DNA of 13,347 bases from contig JBBSWA010000022.1 in the NCBI GenBank assembly GCA_038046485.1, forward strand, positions 1 through 13,347. Direction: 5' to 3'. Origin of the DNA: JBBSWA01 sp038046485 (GTDB lineage: Archaea > Nanobdellota > Nanobdellia > Woesearchaeales > SM23-78). Below, piece after piece: positions 1 to 6,460 of the stretch. The first letter of the stretch is position 1; each line of letters starts with the position of its first letter. The notes below the pieces were generated by a model. The model did not search any database. It saw nothing but the letters and a program-made list of their open reading frames with translations, and was not told where the DNA came from. Made by a program: the position numbers and the translations under genes.

Positions 1-70
1 AAAGAAGGAATTTTGCCTGGTTTTTAAACTGTAAAGGAATTATGAAATTGAACATATAAGAACTGGTCTT

Positions 71-86
71 GAAAACCTTTATATAC
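71..86 (+). promoter_or_regulatory. Archaeal promoter (BRE/TATA) of the DUF58 gene
   Basis: A purine stretch GAAAACC (71-77) precedes a TATA box TTTATATAC (78-86). The box centre lies about 25 nt before the ATG at 107, so the transcript should be leaderless or nearly so. The first 70 bases of the window show no gene; they may hold the end of an upstream intergenic region. Confidence 0.75.
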
Positions 87-106
87 CTGAATTCAAAAGG
101 AAGCGT

Positions 107-1006
107 ATGCCGGTTAAGGAGTTGCGTCTAGAGCTTTTTCCTCGTTTTAAAAAGGTCGATGTGCGAGCAAGGCTTGACATCATCAACAAGTTCTTAGAAG
201 GGGATTGGACAACCATGCTAAAAGGGACAGGTACGGAGTTTGCAGGTTTTAGGCCCTATAGTGTATTTGTGGATGATGCTTCACTCATTGATTGGAAAGC
301 CACGTTGCGTTCAGGAGAGATTTTGGTACGTCAATTCGAGACCACCCGAAGTTTTCAAGTATTCATCTTGGTAGATGTAAGTGATTCGATGCTATTTTCT
401 TCAACAGATAAGTTAAAATGTGAATACGCTTCAGAGCTTGCTTTCTCTTTGTGTTTTGCCATTCCTCGAAGTGGAGAAACCGTTGGGTTAGGAATGTTTA
501 CCAACAAATTTGTAACCACCATCTTGCCTGCTGCAGGCAAGCAGAATTTTTATCGCATCCTGAATAACTTGACCGATCCAAACAAATATGGAGGACCTAA
601 GGATTTTAAGAAGGTATTAAAATTGACGAGTGCCTTGTTAAAGAACAAGTCCGTGGTGATCATCATCTCTGACTTTTTGGGTTTGGAACCCGGGTGGGGA
701 AAATACATTCAGGTGCTAACGCAAAAGTTTGACTTGGTTGGAGTGATGATTAAGGATCCCAGAGACTCTTTTTTGCCGCAAAGCGCCGGTCAGTTTTTAG
801 TGCAGGATCCTTTTTCAGAAGAAGAGTTACTCATTGATACGCACCAGTACGCAAAAGAATATAAAAAGGTAGCAGAGGAGCATGAGCGCAAAGTAAGGAA
901 CATATTTGAAAAGTCAAAGGCAAGTTTTCTTAGCTTGACAACCGATGAGCCTTTTTATGATCCGGTTTTGAAGTTTTTCAAAAAGCGTAAGAAAACGACA
1001 GCGTAA
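107..1006 (+). CDS. DUF58 family protein with VWA-like fold
   Basis: This 299-residue protein carries the DUF58 signature: FAGFRPY at residues 45-51, then VDDASLIDWKA (55-65), then a strand leading into DVSDSM (90-95). The last is a MIDAS-type DxSxS metal site (D90, S92, S94). No signal peptide or membrane segment is seen, so it should be cytoplasmic. DUF58 proteins are usually encoded beside a MoxR AAA+ ATPase and BatA-like VWA membrane proteins, and are thought to act in chaperone-like or envelope-maturation complexes. A BatA-like gene does follow here; a MoxR gene, if present, lies before the window. The start at 107 fits the TATA box spacing. The tail (about 286-299) is Lys-rich. Family assignment is secure; the precise role is unknown. 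Confidence 0.9.
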   Translation: MPVKELRLELFPRFKKVDVRARLDIINKFLEGDWTTMLKGTGTEFAGFRPYSVFVDDASLIDWKATLRSGEILVRQFETTRSFQVFILVDVSDSMLFSSTDKLKCEYASELAFSLCFAIPRSGETVGLGMFTNKFVTTILPAAGKQNFYRILNNLTDPNKYGGPKDFKKVLKLTSALLKNKSVVIIISDFLGLEPGWGKYIQVLTQKFDLVGVMIKDPRDSFLPQSAGQFLVQDPFSEEELLIDTHQYAKEYKKVAEEHERKVRNIFEKSKASFLSLTTDEPFYDPVLKFFKKRKKTTA

Positions 1007-1060
1007 TGGCCAAGTGCACAAAAAGGATTAAATGAGGGTACTTCGCTAAATGTCCAATTA

Positions 1061-1077
1061 CGAAAATGTTTTAAAAT
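1061..1077 (+). promoter_or_regulatory. Probable TATA promoter of the VWA gene
   Basis: CGAAAATG (1061-1068) followed by TTTTAAAAT (1069-1077) has the same BRE-plus-TATA layout as other promoters here. The box centre is 24 nt before the ATG at 1097, which predicts a leaderless transcript. The 90-bp gap after the DUF58 gene otherwise shows nothing, so the VWA gene may be transcribed both from here and by readthrough. Confidence 0.55.
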
Positions 1078-1096
1078 CGAGCTGATTTGATATAAA

Positions 1097-2047
1097 ATGA
1101 GACTTGACTTTGTAAATCCAGAATACCTATGGTTCTTACTAAGCATTCCATTACTGGTGGTGTCTCACTTCTATTTTTTGCATCACGCGCGTGCAAAGGC
1201 AATGCGTTTTGCGAATTTTGAGGCATTAAAGCGCGTAACCGGCAAAGAACTTATTACTAAAAACATCTTGGTACTCATCTTACGTTGTGTTATACTGGTT
1301 TTGGTCATTCTAGGAGCGGCAGGCGTTGAATTTTGGTATGTGGGTGCAAGCAATCAAAATGATTATGTCGTGGCAATTGACACCAGCTTGTCTATGACAA
1401 CAACCGATCTTCCTCCGACACGATTGGAAGCAGCTAAAGAGTTTGCGGCAGATTTTGTAAATCATCTAGGGGGGGATTCAAACGTGGGTTTAGTGAGTTT
1501 TTCAGGGATTACATTTGTGGATGAGGCATTAAATCCGGATAAGGCAAAGATCATTCGCTCAATTCGAAACTTGGATATGAATGACGTGGGAGGAACGGAT
1601 ATTTCTGGGGCAATCATTACCGGAACAAACATGCTCATGAATTCAAAAAAGGGAAGAGTTATTTTGCTGATGTCAGATGGGAGTCATACTGCAAGTTCAG
1701 AATGGCCAATTCGAGATGCCCTTGAATATGCTAAGGTGAATCATGTTCAAGTTCACACACTCGCCGTGGGTACCGATCGTGGCTTAGTGCCCTATCTTCC
1801 AGCAGGGTACAACATCACCGAGGTGTTTAACCGAGACATCTTAAAAGTGATAAGCGACTCCACTTCAGGGCTTTTCTTTGACGTGGCAGATCGATCGGCT
1901 TGGAAGAGCGCACAAGACACACTGTTTAGCCAGTTCGATCAGGGTTTATTGCGCAAAAACTTGAATTATATTTTTATACTCCTCGCACTGATGCTGTTAT
2001 TCATTGAATGGGGTTTAGTCAATACCCGCTTCCGGAGGATTCCATGA
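1097..2047 (+). CDS. BatA-like membrane protein with von Willebrand factor A domain
   Basis: This 316-residue protein has the BatA/BatB architecture. Two N-terminal membrane segments lie at about residues 8-28 and 56-76, a VWA domain at about 90-280, and a C-terminal membrane segment at about 291-309. The VWA metal site is complete: DTSLS at 95-99, GGTDIS as the second MIDAS element, and MSDGSHT as the third. The VWA domain should face away from the cytoplasm or sit between the helices, as in Bat proteins. In other prokaryotes such proteins accompany MoxR and DUF58; the DUF58 gene lies 90 bp upstream. The 3' end overlaps the next gene by four bases (ATGA), which implies co-translation. Family certain; ligand and partner unknown. 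Confidence 0.9.
   Translation: MRLDFVNPEYLWFLLSIPLLVVSHFYFLHHARAKAMRFANFEALKRVTGKELITKNILVLILRCVILVLVILGAAGVEFWYVGASNQNDYVVAIDTSLSMTTTDLPPTRLEAAKEFAADFVNHLGGDSNVGLVSFSGITFVDEALNPDKAKIIRSIRNLDMNDVGGTDISGAIITGTNMLMNSKKGRVILLMSDGSHTASSEWPIRDALEYAKVNHVQVHTLAVGTDRGLVPYLPAGYNITEVFNRDILKVISDSTSGLFFDVADRSAWKSAQDTLFSQFDQGLLRKNLNYIFILLALMLLFIEWGLVNTRFRRIP
2034..2040 (+). promoter_or_regulatory. Strong Shine-Dalgarno that sets the start of the PAP2-like gene
   Basis: GGAGGAT matches the archaeal 16S tail and ends just before the ATG at 2044. That ATG overlaps the VWA stop codon. This favours 2044 over the in-frame ATG at 2008, which lies upstream of the site. Confidence 0.8.
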
Positions 2048-2451
2048 AAATGGTGTGGGTAGTGTTTTTAGCTTGGTTCTCAGCGCAGCTATACAAATGC
2101 CTTGTTCAGGGGTATAAAAGTAAATGGAATTGGTCGGTTTTAGTAGAGAATGGAGGAATGCCTTCAGCCCATGCCGCAGTTGTAACCGCCTTATCTGCAG
2201 GTATATATGTCGAAGAAGGCTTTTCGTTCTTGTTCGTAGCCTGTGTGGTATTTGCACTCATTGTATTAAATGATGCACTTACGGTGCGTTGGCAAACAGG
2301 GGTACAAGCAGGGCTTCTAAGCGGATTATTAAGCGCAAAGAAACGCTCTAAAGTACACCTTTCGAATTCCTTGGGGCATACTCCTTCGGAGATCCTAGCA
2401 GGGATTGTATTGGGTCTTCTATGGGTTTGGATATTTTACGCAAGAGTTTAA
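2044..2451 (+). CDS. Divergent PAP2 family membrane protein (DUF212)
   Basis: With the start at 2044 the product is 135 residues. It shows the three motifs of the divergent PAP2/DUF212 family: NGGMPSAH (36-43), NDALTVR (76-82) and LGHTPSE (110-116). These are degenerate forms of the PAP2 acid phosphatase signatures. Conserved His43 and His112 could support phosphatase chemistry on a lipid or polyprenyl phosphate, but the substrate is not known for this family. Membrane segments lie near residues 2-20, 60-77 and 117-133. The four-base overlap with the VWA gene and the strong Shine-Dalgarno indicate translational coupling, so it is expressed in step with the surface VWA protein. A further in-frame ATG at 2050 cannot be excluded. 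Confidence 0.87.
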   Translation: MKMVWVVFLAWFSAQLYKCLVQGYKSKWNWSVLVENGGMPSAHAAVVTALSAGIYVEEGFSFLFVACVVFALIVLNDALTVRWQTGVQAGLLSGLLSAKKRSKVHLSNSLGHTPSEILAGIVLGLLWVWIFYARV

Positions 2452-2455
2452 AAGA

Positions 2456-2467
2456 AAAAGTTTTTAA
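2456..2467 (+). promoter_or_regulatory. Possible TATA promoter of the first paralogous secreted gene
   Basis: AAAAAGTTTTTAAAG contains a TATA-like TTTTTAAA with purines before it, just after the PAP2-like stop codon. The predicted transcript start is near 2489, about 29 nt before the chosen ATG at 2518. This leaves room for the Shine-Dalgarno at 2507-2513. Confidence 0.5.
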
Positions 2468-2506
2468 AGCAGATTAAGTTAGAAGACAGGGGTAGGATGC
2501 GGAAAA

Positions 2507-2513
2507 AAGGTGA
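2507..2513 (+). promoter_or_regulatory. Shine-Dalgarno choosing ATG 2518
   Basis: AGGTGAT is an exact match to the part of the archaeal consensus complementary to the 16S tail. It stands 4 nt before the ATG at 2518, which opens a clean signal peptide. The upstream in-frame ATG at 2497 would add a charged MRKKGDC extension and has a weaker site. Confidence 0.65.
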
Positions 2514-2517
2514 TTGT

Positions 2518-3297
2518 ATGAATAAGTCCATAGCCATTCTAAGCGTTCTGTTGATGGCGATCTTGTTAAGTCTTCAAGTAGTGTGGGCATTAGAATCCTC
2601 AACCAATTCAACCACAAATTCATCTAAAACCACGCAAGTTTCTACCACAAAAAGTACTCCTACAGTAAAAGAAACAATTCCTGGAGGGACCAAAAAGTTC
2701 ATGTCCAAGCAGAATATGCGGAAAAAAAATCTAGAAAGTCAAAACAGTAATTTTCCATATGATATGAGTGAAGCCCTAACCTGGATACGAGCAAATAAAA
2801 TCTCTGTCCTAGATCCCATAACGAAAAAAACGCGTTTTGTAAATATCATGTCGGATGCAGACCTCGCTTCCTTTTTGCTTAGTCCAGTAGGGCTTAAGGC
2901 TTCAGGTCTTGAAAATTCCGGTTTATCCAAAGATAATCCAAACCGAGTTATTGTAGAAAAATCAACCAAAATTGGTTATGGGTTTAGCAGCCATCGAGAA
3001 GATTTGGATAAAAAGCTTTTAAGTCCAGGTCAATCCGGCAAAAAAGAATTGCCTTATTACATGGTAAGCAAGTCTACTTCCTCAGACATCCCCCAAACAG
3101 GGAATATAAATGAAGAATATGCTTGGCTGCGTAATAACTTGCAGTCCATATATGACCCGTTTAAAAAGAAGCAGATCTCCGTGACACGAACTGCCGAAGA
3201 GTACTTACGATACTTGTTAAAGGCTCCTCAAGTACGAAAGAACTTGGGTTTGCCAGCTTTGCAGGATAGCGATTTCAAAAAGAGTGCGCGTTATTAA
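2518..3297 (+). CDS. Secreted protein of unknown family with two internal repeats (paralog A)
   Basis: I do not recognise this family. From ATG 2518 the product is 259 residues: a signal peptide (about 1-25, hydrophobic core AILSVLLMAILLSL), a Ser/Thr-rich linker (26-52) that could be glycosylated, then ETIPGGTKKFMSK (52-64). Two copies of one module follow. Copy 1 (about 85-133) contains WIRANKISVLDPITKK, a run of A..L..LL and SGL. Copy 2 (about 199-247) contains WLRNNLQSIYDPFKKK, EEYLRYLL and NLGLPAL. There is no membrane anchor or lipobox, so the mature protein is probably extracellular or bound to the surface. The next gene encodes a clear paralog with the same layout. The position behind the VWA/PAP2 genes suggests an envelope role, which is inference only. 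Confidence 0.85.
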   Translation: MNKSIAILSVLLMAILLSLQVVWALESSTNSTTNSSKTTQVSTTKSTPTVKETIPGGTKKFMSKQNMRKKNLESQNSNFPYDMSEALTWIRANKISVLDPITKKTRFVNIMSDADLASFLLSPVGLKASGLENSGLSKDNPNRVIVEKSTKIGYGFSSHREDLDKKLLSPGQSGKKELPYYMVSKSTSSDIPQTGNINEEYAWLRNNLQSIYDPFKKKQISVTRTAEEYLRYLLKAPQVRKNLGLPALQDSDFKKSARY

Positions 3298-3325
3298 AGA
3301 TTCTTAGGTGCCAAAGATGCAAGAA

Positions 3326-3331
3326 GAGGTG
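3326..3331 (+). promoter_or_regulatory. Shine-Dalgarno of paralog B
   Basis: GAGGTG lies 5 nt before ATG 3337. No convincing TATA box is visible in the 39-nt gap after paralog A, so the two genes are probably one transcription unit. Confidence 0.65.
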
Positions 3332-3336
3332 CTTAG

Positions 3337-4053
3337 ATGAAGAACGAATGGATCCTTTTAAGTGTATTGTTCTTAATAGGCCTGCCTGGAATCATGGGAG
3401 TAACCCCAAATACCAAGTTGACGCAGACAAGAACTGGAGAAGGACTTCACCTAATTGATTTAACACCTTATTCTATCCCTGGAGGTACTAGACAGTACTT
3501 GACCAAATCCCGGTTTTTACAAGCTCAAATGAAGGCCTATGCAGAGCAATACCCATATGATTTAAAGGCATCTGTTTCTTGGATTCGCAGTAGCCATATC
3601 TCGCTGATTGATCCAATTAGCAAAAGGTCGTTACTCGTAAGCTTGCTGTCAGACGATGCAATCATAGGTTACTTGCTACAGCCTTGGGGAAGGCAGCTTT
3701 CAGGTATTAATTACGCAGATCTTCCACCCAGAACAACGCAGATTGTGATTATGCAAGCTCCTTCAGGGAGGATGCAGTATCAATTCTGGGTGAGTTTACC
3801 CATCCAAGAGAGTATGCTGAATGCTCAAGTAAAAGAGGGCATGAAAAAAGCACTGAACACCGCAGCACCTCAAACCAAGGTGGATGCCGATGAAATCGCC
3901 TGGGCTAAGATGAATCTAGCGCACATTTACAACCCCACAACAAAGGCATATGTGAAGGTCATGACAGCCTCAGCAGAAGAACTAAGCCGCCTGCTTAAGA
4001 TGCCCAAAGTACGAGAGAGTGTGGGTCTACCACCCTTAAAAACCCCTTCTTAA
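3337..4053 (+). CDS. Secreted protein of unknown family with two internal repeats (paralog B)
   Basis: This 238-residue product is a tandem paralog of the preceding gene. It has a signal peptide (about 1-21, ILLSVLFLIGLPGIMG), then YSIPGGTRQYLTK (45-57), aligning with the IPGGT segment of paralog A. A first module (79-124) has SWIRSSHISLIDPISKR, a Leu-rich helix and LSGI. A second module (186-234) has IAWAKMNLAHIYNPTTK, EELSRLL and SVGLPPL. The Ser/Thr linker of paralog A is missing, and the segment between modules differs. Shared order and spacing show that module duplication came before gene duplication. Function unknown; a surface or secreted scaffold or ligand-binding protein is the most that can be said. 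Confidence 0.85.
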   Translation: MKNEWILLSVLFLIGLPGIMGVTPNTKLTQTRTGEGLHLIDLTPYSIPGGTRQYLTKSRFLQAQMKAYAEQYPYDLKASVSWIRSSHISLIDPISKRSLLVSLLSDDAIIGYLLQPWGRQLSGINYADLPPRTTQIVIMQAPSGRMQYQFWVSLPIQESMLNAQVKEGMKKALNTAAPQTKVDADEIAWAKMNLAHIYNPTTKAYVKVMTASAEELSRLLKMPKVRESVGLPPLKTPS

Positions 4054-4069
4054 TAGGCTTAAAATCATA

Positions 4070-4080
4070 GGATTTAAAAA
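4070..4080 (+). promoter_or_regulatory. TATA promoter of the tRNA gene
   Basis: GGATTTAAAAA contains a TATA-like TTTAAAAA centred about 29 nt before the first base of the mature tRNA at 4106. This is the expected archaeal spacing for a tRNA transcript with little or no 5' leader. Confidence 0.6.
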
Positions 4081-4105
4081 CATCGCTTGAGCCTCATTCT
4101 TTATT

Positions 4106-4190
4106 GCCTCCGTAGTTTAGTAGCTATAACGACTGCCCTGTATTATACTAGGCAAGCAGTAGGTCGAGGGTGCGAACCCCTCCGGAGGCT
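4106..4190 (+). tRNA. tRNA-Thr (anticodon TGT) with a 12-nt intron
   Basis: The acceptor stem GCCTCCG (4106-4112) pairs fully with CGGAGGC (4183-4189). The T stem GAGGG/CCCTC and the anticodon stem ACTGC/GCAGT (4132-4136/4156-4160) are also perfect. The D stem is GTT/AAC. The anticodon loop is 19 nt, and removing 12 nt (4143-4154) leaves loop CCTGTAA with anticodon TGT. G1-C72, C2-G71 and discriminator T73 (4190) agree with archaeal threonine identity. No CCA is encoded. The mature length is 73 nt. Oddities: position 33 is C instead of T, position 19 is C instead of G, and the T loop reads TGCGAAC with G at 55. The gene is sound as a tRNA; isotype Thr is likely but not certain. Confidence 0.82.
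4143..4154 (+). other. tRNA intron at canonical position 37/38
   Basis: The intron reads TTATACTAGGCA. TAGG of the intron can pair with CCTG of the anticodon loop (one G-T), leaving a 3-nt CAA bulge on the 3' side and TAT on the 5' side. This is a relaxed bulge-helix-bulge target for the archaeal splicing endonuclease. Cutting after the second base of each bulge gives exactly these ends. There is no outer helix beyond the 5' bulge, only a 5-nt loop. Confidence 0.7.
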
Positions 4191-4213
4191 CCTTTATCTT
4201 TTGTCCTTTTTTC
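4191..4213 (+). terminator. T-rich terminator after the tRNA gene
   Basis: CCTTTATCTTTTGTCCTTTTTT directly after the discriminator base contains several T runs with no stem-loop, as expected for archaeal termination. Confidence 0.5.
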
Positions 4214-4230
4214 AGGGGAGAAAAATGGAT

Positions 4231-4248
4231 ACTTTTCGCTTGAAAAGT
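4231..4248 (+). repeat. Perfect 7-bp inverted repeat in the integrase promoter, possible operator
   Basis: ACTTTTC-GCTT-GAAAAGT is a perfect 7-bp inverted repeat with a 4-nt centre. It ends 2 nt before the TATA-like TTTAATA (4251-4257), so it covers the BRE position and a bound protein would block initiation. Its CTTTTCGCTTGAAA (4232-4245) recurs in inverse orientation at 5520-5533, again beside a promoter. Confidence 0.55.
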
Positions 4249-4250
4249 CC

Positions 4251-4257
4251 TTTAATA
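4251..4257 (+). promoter_or_regulatory. TATA box of the integrase gene
   Basis: TTTAATA is centred about 29 nt before ATG 4283, giving a transcript with almost no leader. It sits immediately behind the palindrome at 4231-4248. Confidence 0.55.
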
Positions 4258-4282
4258 GGTCTTCCTCTATCCTAACATAAAC

Positions 4283-5512
4283 ATGGAAGAACGACAAATC
4301 GGTGGAGACGTAAAGGCAAAGTACGCGGCGGTTTTAAAGCGCCTTGCAGATGGTACAAACGAGTTTAAGGTAGCAAAGAACAAAGAGCTCACCTTAAGCT
4401 TCCTACGGGACGCTGAAGTGGGTAAAACCGTCTTAAACGGGCAAAAGAAACGCATACGGGAACGAAGACTGTTCCGCATGTACTACCTTCTAAAGCGCAT
4501 GGATGCACTGTGGTTCCAGAAAGCCTTCGATGAAGTGACTGAAAAAGAGATGGAAGATTTCATCTTAGACCTTGAACGAGGCATTATTCATACCTACAAA
4601 GGAACCCCATACACCTCCGAGTCTCTAGCCACGATTAAGAAGTTCATCCGCAAGTTCTACAAATGGTTGCTCGGCAACGGGGAAGAGTACCCCCGAATGG
4701 TACGCTTCATCGATACGAGTAGGCATATCCCTGAAATCCGGGCTATTTCCAAGGAAGAAGTGGATAAGCTCATAGCCTACTCCTCCAAGATCGAACACAA
4801 ACTAGCTTTAGCGTTCTTATTCGACAGCGGAGCCAGAGTACAAGAGCTGTACAACATCAAGATAGGCGATTTGAAGAAAGAAGGAGAAACCTATAAGGTG
4901 CGCATCCGCATCTCCAAGACCCGCCCAAGAACCATCAATGTGCCACTTTACACTGAATTCATCGACGATTATCTGGCTCAGCATCCTGACAAGGGCAATT
5001 CAGACGCATATTTCATTACCATAAAACCCAGCAGCCTCAGCAAGTTTCTAAGGCGTATAGGCTTACGGGTGTTGAGTAAGAAGCTCTGGCCGCATATAAT
5101 GCGGCACAGTTCAGCTACGTACTACAGCAAATACGTCAGCAGATATCAGCTTTGTCATCGTTACGGCTGGGCTGCTTCCTCCACCATGCCTGACCGATAC
5201 ATCGACATGCAAGGCTACGTAGACGACGAAGTCCTCGAGAAAGTCCAAAAGACTGAGGTCAGCAAAGTCCAAACCGAGAACTCCGAGCTCAAAACCTCCA
5301 TGAAAATGATGGAAATGCGCATGAAGGAGATGATGGAACGGCAGGAAGAACTTGAGCGCAGAGAAGAAGTTCGTAAGCGCGAAAACCACATTATTGGGCA
5401 GCTAAGCGAGAACGATGTCAGCAGCACAGAAGAAGAACTATTACATTTCCTAAAACAAAAACCAAACATCGTGAAGTTGCTCAGAGAAATTCAAGCCAAC
5501 ATCATAGAGTAA
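4283..5512 (+). CDS. Tyrosine recombinase / integrase with C-terminal coiled coil
   Basis: This 409-residue site-specific recombinase has an N-terminal core-binding (SAM-like) region (about 60-145) and a catalytic domain (about 150-312). The active site can be read off: Arg185 in DSGARVQELY, Lys212 in SKTRPR, His271 and Arg274 in HIMRHSSATYY, Trp296 in YGWAASS in place of the usual second His, and nucleophile Tyr306 in MPDRYID. The GW...DRYI ending is common in archaeal integrases. A long tail follows: a Met/Glu-rich coiled coil (about 320-370) and a helical end (380-409), probably for multimer contacts. It begins 92 bp after tRNA-Thr, the classic arrangement of an element integrated at a tRNA gene. 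Integration is the likely role. A housekeeping XerA function is less likely given the length and tail. Confidence 0.9.
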   Translation: MEERQIGGDVKAKYAAVLKRLADGTNEFKVAKNKELTLSFLRDAEVGKTVLNGQKKRIRERRLFRMYYLLKRMDALWFQKAFDEVTEKEMEDFILDLERGIIHTYKGTPYTSESLATIKKFIRKFYKWLLGNGEEYPRMVRFIDTSRHIPEIRAISKEEVDKLIAYSSKIEHKLALAFLFDSGARVQELYNIKIGDLKKEGETYKVRIRISKTRPRTINVPLYTEFIDDYLAQHPDKGNSDAYFITIKPSSLSKFLRRIGLRVLSKKLWPHIMRHSSATYYSKYVSRYQLCHRYGWAASSTMPDRYIDMQGYVDDEVLEKVQKTEVSKVQTENSELKTSMKMMEMRMKEMMERQEELERREEVRKRENHIIGQLSENDVSSTEEELLHFLKQKPNIVKLLREIQANIIE

Positions 5513-5519
5513 GTTTGAA

Positions 5520-5533
5520 TTTCAAGCGAAAAG
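5520..5533 (+). repeat. 14-bp inverse copy of the integrase promoter motif
   Basis: TTTCAAGCGAAAAG is the exact reverse complement of 4232-4245. The two copies flank the integrase gene in opposite orientation. This copy directly precedes the TATA box of the gene at 5565 and may serve as its BRE or as an operator. Confidence 0.6.
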
Positions 5534-5541
5534 GTTTAAAA
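5534..5541 (+). promoter_or_regulatory. TATA box of the surface-protein gene at 5565
   Basis: GTTTAAAA, preceded by GCGAAAAG as a purine-rich BRE, is centred 28 nt before ATG 5565. A near-leaderless transcript is expected. Confidence 0.65.
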
Positions 5542-5564
5542 CCGCCAGAGAATTGCTGAGCTGA

Positions 5565-6419
5565 ATGACAAGAAATGTAAAAGAAGAGGTAAAATTATCT
5601 TTTTTTAAGAGACTGACAGGGAGGCAAGACCCTTCATCACAGAGAATAATTGCATCATTTTTAGTAGGAGTGTTAATTTTTGTAATCACATTTTATGTTG
5701 GATTTTACTTGAATAAATGGGCAACCAAAGCGGAAGCAAACGTAGTCTTCTACCCATTCATCGAAGATAGTTCATTTTTGCCAATACAAATAAATAACGG
5801 GCCGAAGGCCTTACACAGCGTAAGACTTAAGGTCAAGACTTGCTACATGGATAATTATGAAGAACACACAGTACCGGACTTAATTGCCGGGCAAGATTAT
5901 CCTATTCATTTAACAGATGAGGACACTATTTTTGCGTTGGACAAAGTATTCAAAAGTGAAAGTTTTGTGTGCAATCCAAAAAATGTATCAAGAGGTGTCC
6001 AGTGCTATATCCAATTCTACATTGTTGATGGCAAGCTATACGTACCAGAGCAGGAATGCAAACGATATCGTTGTGGCTTTTGTCCTTACGAAATGATATT
6101 TAATTCAGATGGATATTCAAAAAACTTTTCAGGTTTATTTCCAGGACCGGTAGAGATCACAACCTATAAATTGATGATTACGCCAAATAACCCTAAGAAA
6201 ATAAATAAAGAAGATATGAGACCCTTTGATCGCATAGAAATTAGCTTTTTCAGCCCCTACGACCAATGCATGATAAGAACGAATCAAGATTCCCAATACT
6301 GTGAAAGATTGTCAACAGATGTCCTTTTTGATAAAACTCTAACAATTGTTTTCCCCCCCTTGAACCAATCTTTAGGAAATATCAGTGTAAACATAACACA
6401 AGTAATGGAGAATGGATGA
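5565..6419 (+). CDS. Membrane-anchored extracellular protein, unknown family, Cys-rich
   Basis: I do not recognise this 284-residue protein. It has a short basic N-terminus, one strong membrane segment (about 28-50, SFLVGVLIFVITFYVGFYL) and an outer domain of about 230 residues. The outer part has eight cysteines (93, 136, 147, 165, 170, 173, 235, 246), including CKRYRCGFC at 165-173, which could form disulfides or bind metal. It also has several N-glycosylation sequons (NVS 140, NFS 187, NQS 267, NIS 272, NIT 276). Basic residues before the helix predict the C-terminal domain outside. It lies between the integrase and another membrane gene and is probably co-transcribed with the latter. It may be a surface protein of the element. 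A run of seven C at 6353-6359 lies in its coding sequence. Confidence 0.8.
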   Translation: MTRNVKEEVKLSFFKRLTGRQDPSSQRIIASFLVGVLIFVITFYVGFYLNKWATKAEANVVFYPFIEDSSFLPIQINNGPKALHSVRLKVKTCYMDNYEEHTVPDLIAGQDYPIHLTDEDTIFALDKVFKSESFVCNPKNVSRGVQCYIQFYIVDGKLYVPEQECKRYRCGFCPYEMIFNSDGYSKNFSGLFPGPVEITTYKLMITPNNPKKINKEDMRPFDRIEISFFSPYDQCMIRTNQDSQYCERLSTDVLFDKTLTIVFPPLNQSLGNISVNITQVMENG

Positions 6420-6460
6420 GATAATAAGAAGAGACAAAACCCTCACCAAATAAAAAATCA

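Noticed and set aside
2008..2043. Upstream in-frame ATG for the PAP2-like gene
   Set aside because: It lies deep in the VWA gene without a ribosome site, whereas ATG 2044 has a strong Shine-Dalgarno and a stop/start overlap.
4132..4160. Reading the tRNA as Tyr (GTA) or Leu (TAG)
   Set aside because: GTA would sit one base out of register in the loop, and Tyr in archaea has C1-G72 and A73; Leu requires a long variable arm, which is absent (5 nt here).
4087..4275. 62-codon + frame running through the tRNA gene
   Set aside because: It translates across the tRNA and the integrase promoter and has no coding character.
5111..5469. Two minus-strand reading frames (92 and 84 codons) inside the integrase
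   Set aside because: They are antisense to the catalytic and coiled-coil codons of a clear recombinase, are low in complexity (His/Phe/Ser runs), and have no promoter.
6353..6359. C7 run in the surface-protein gene as a second phase-variable tract
   Set aside because: The frame is intact on both sides, it encodes Phe-Pro-Pro, and seven bases is short; a similar G7 occurs in the VWA gene.
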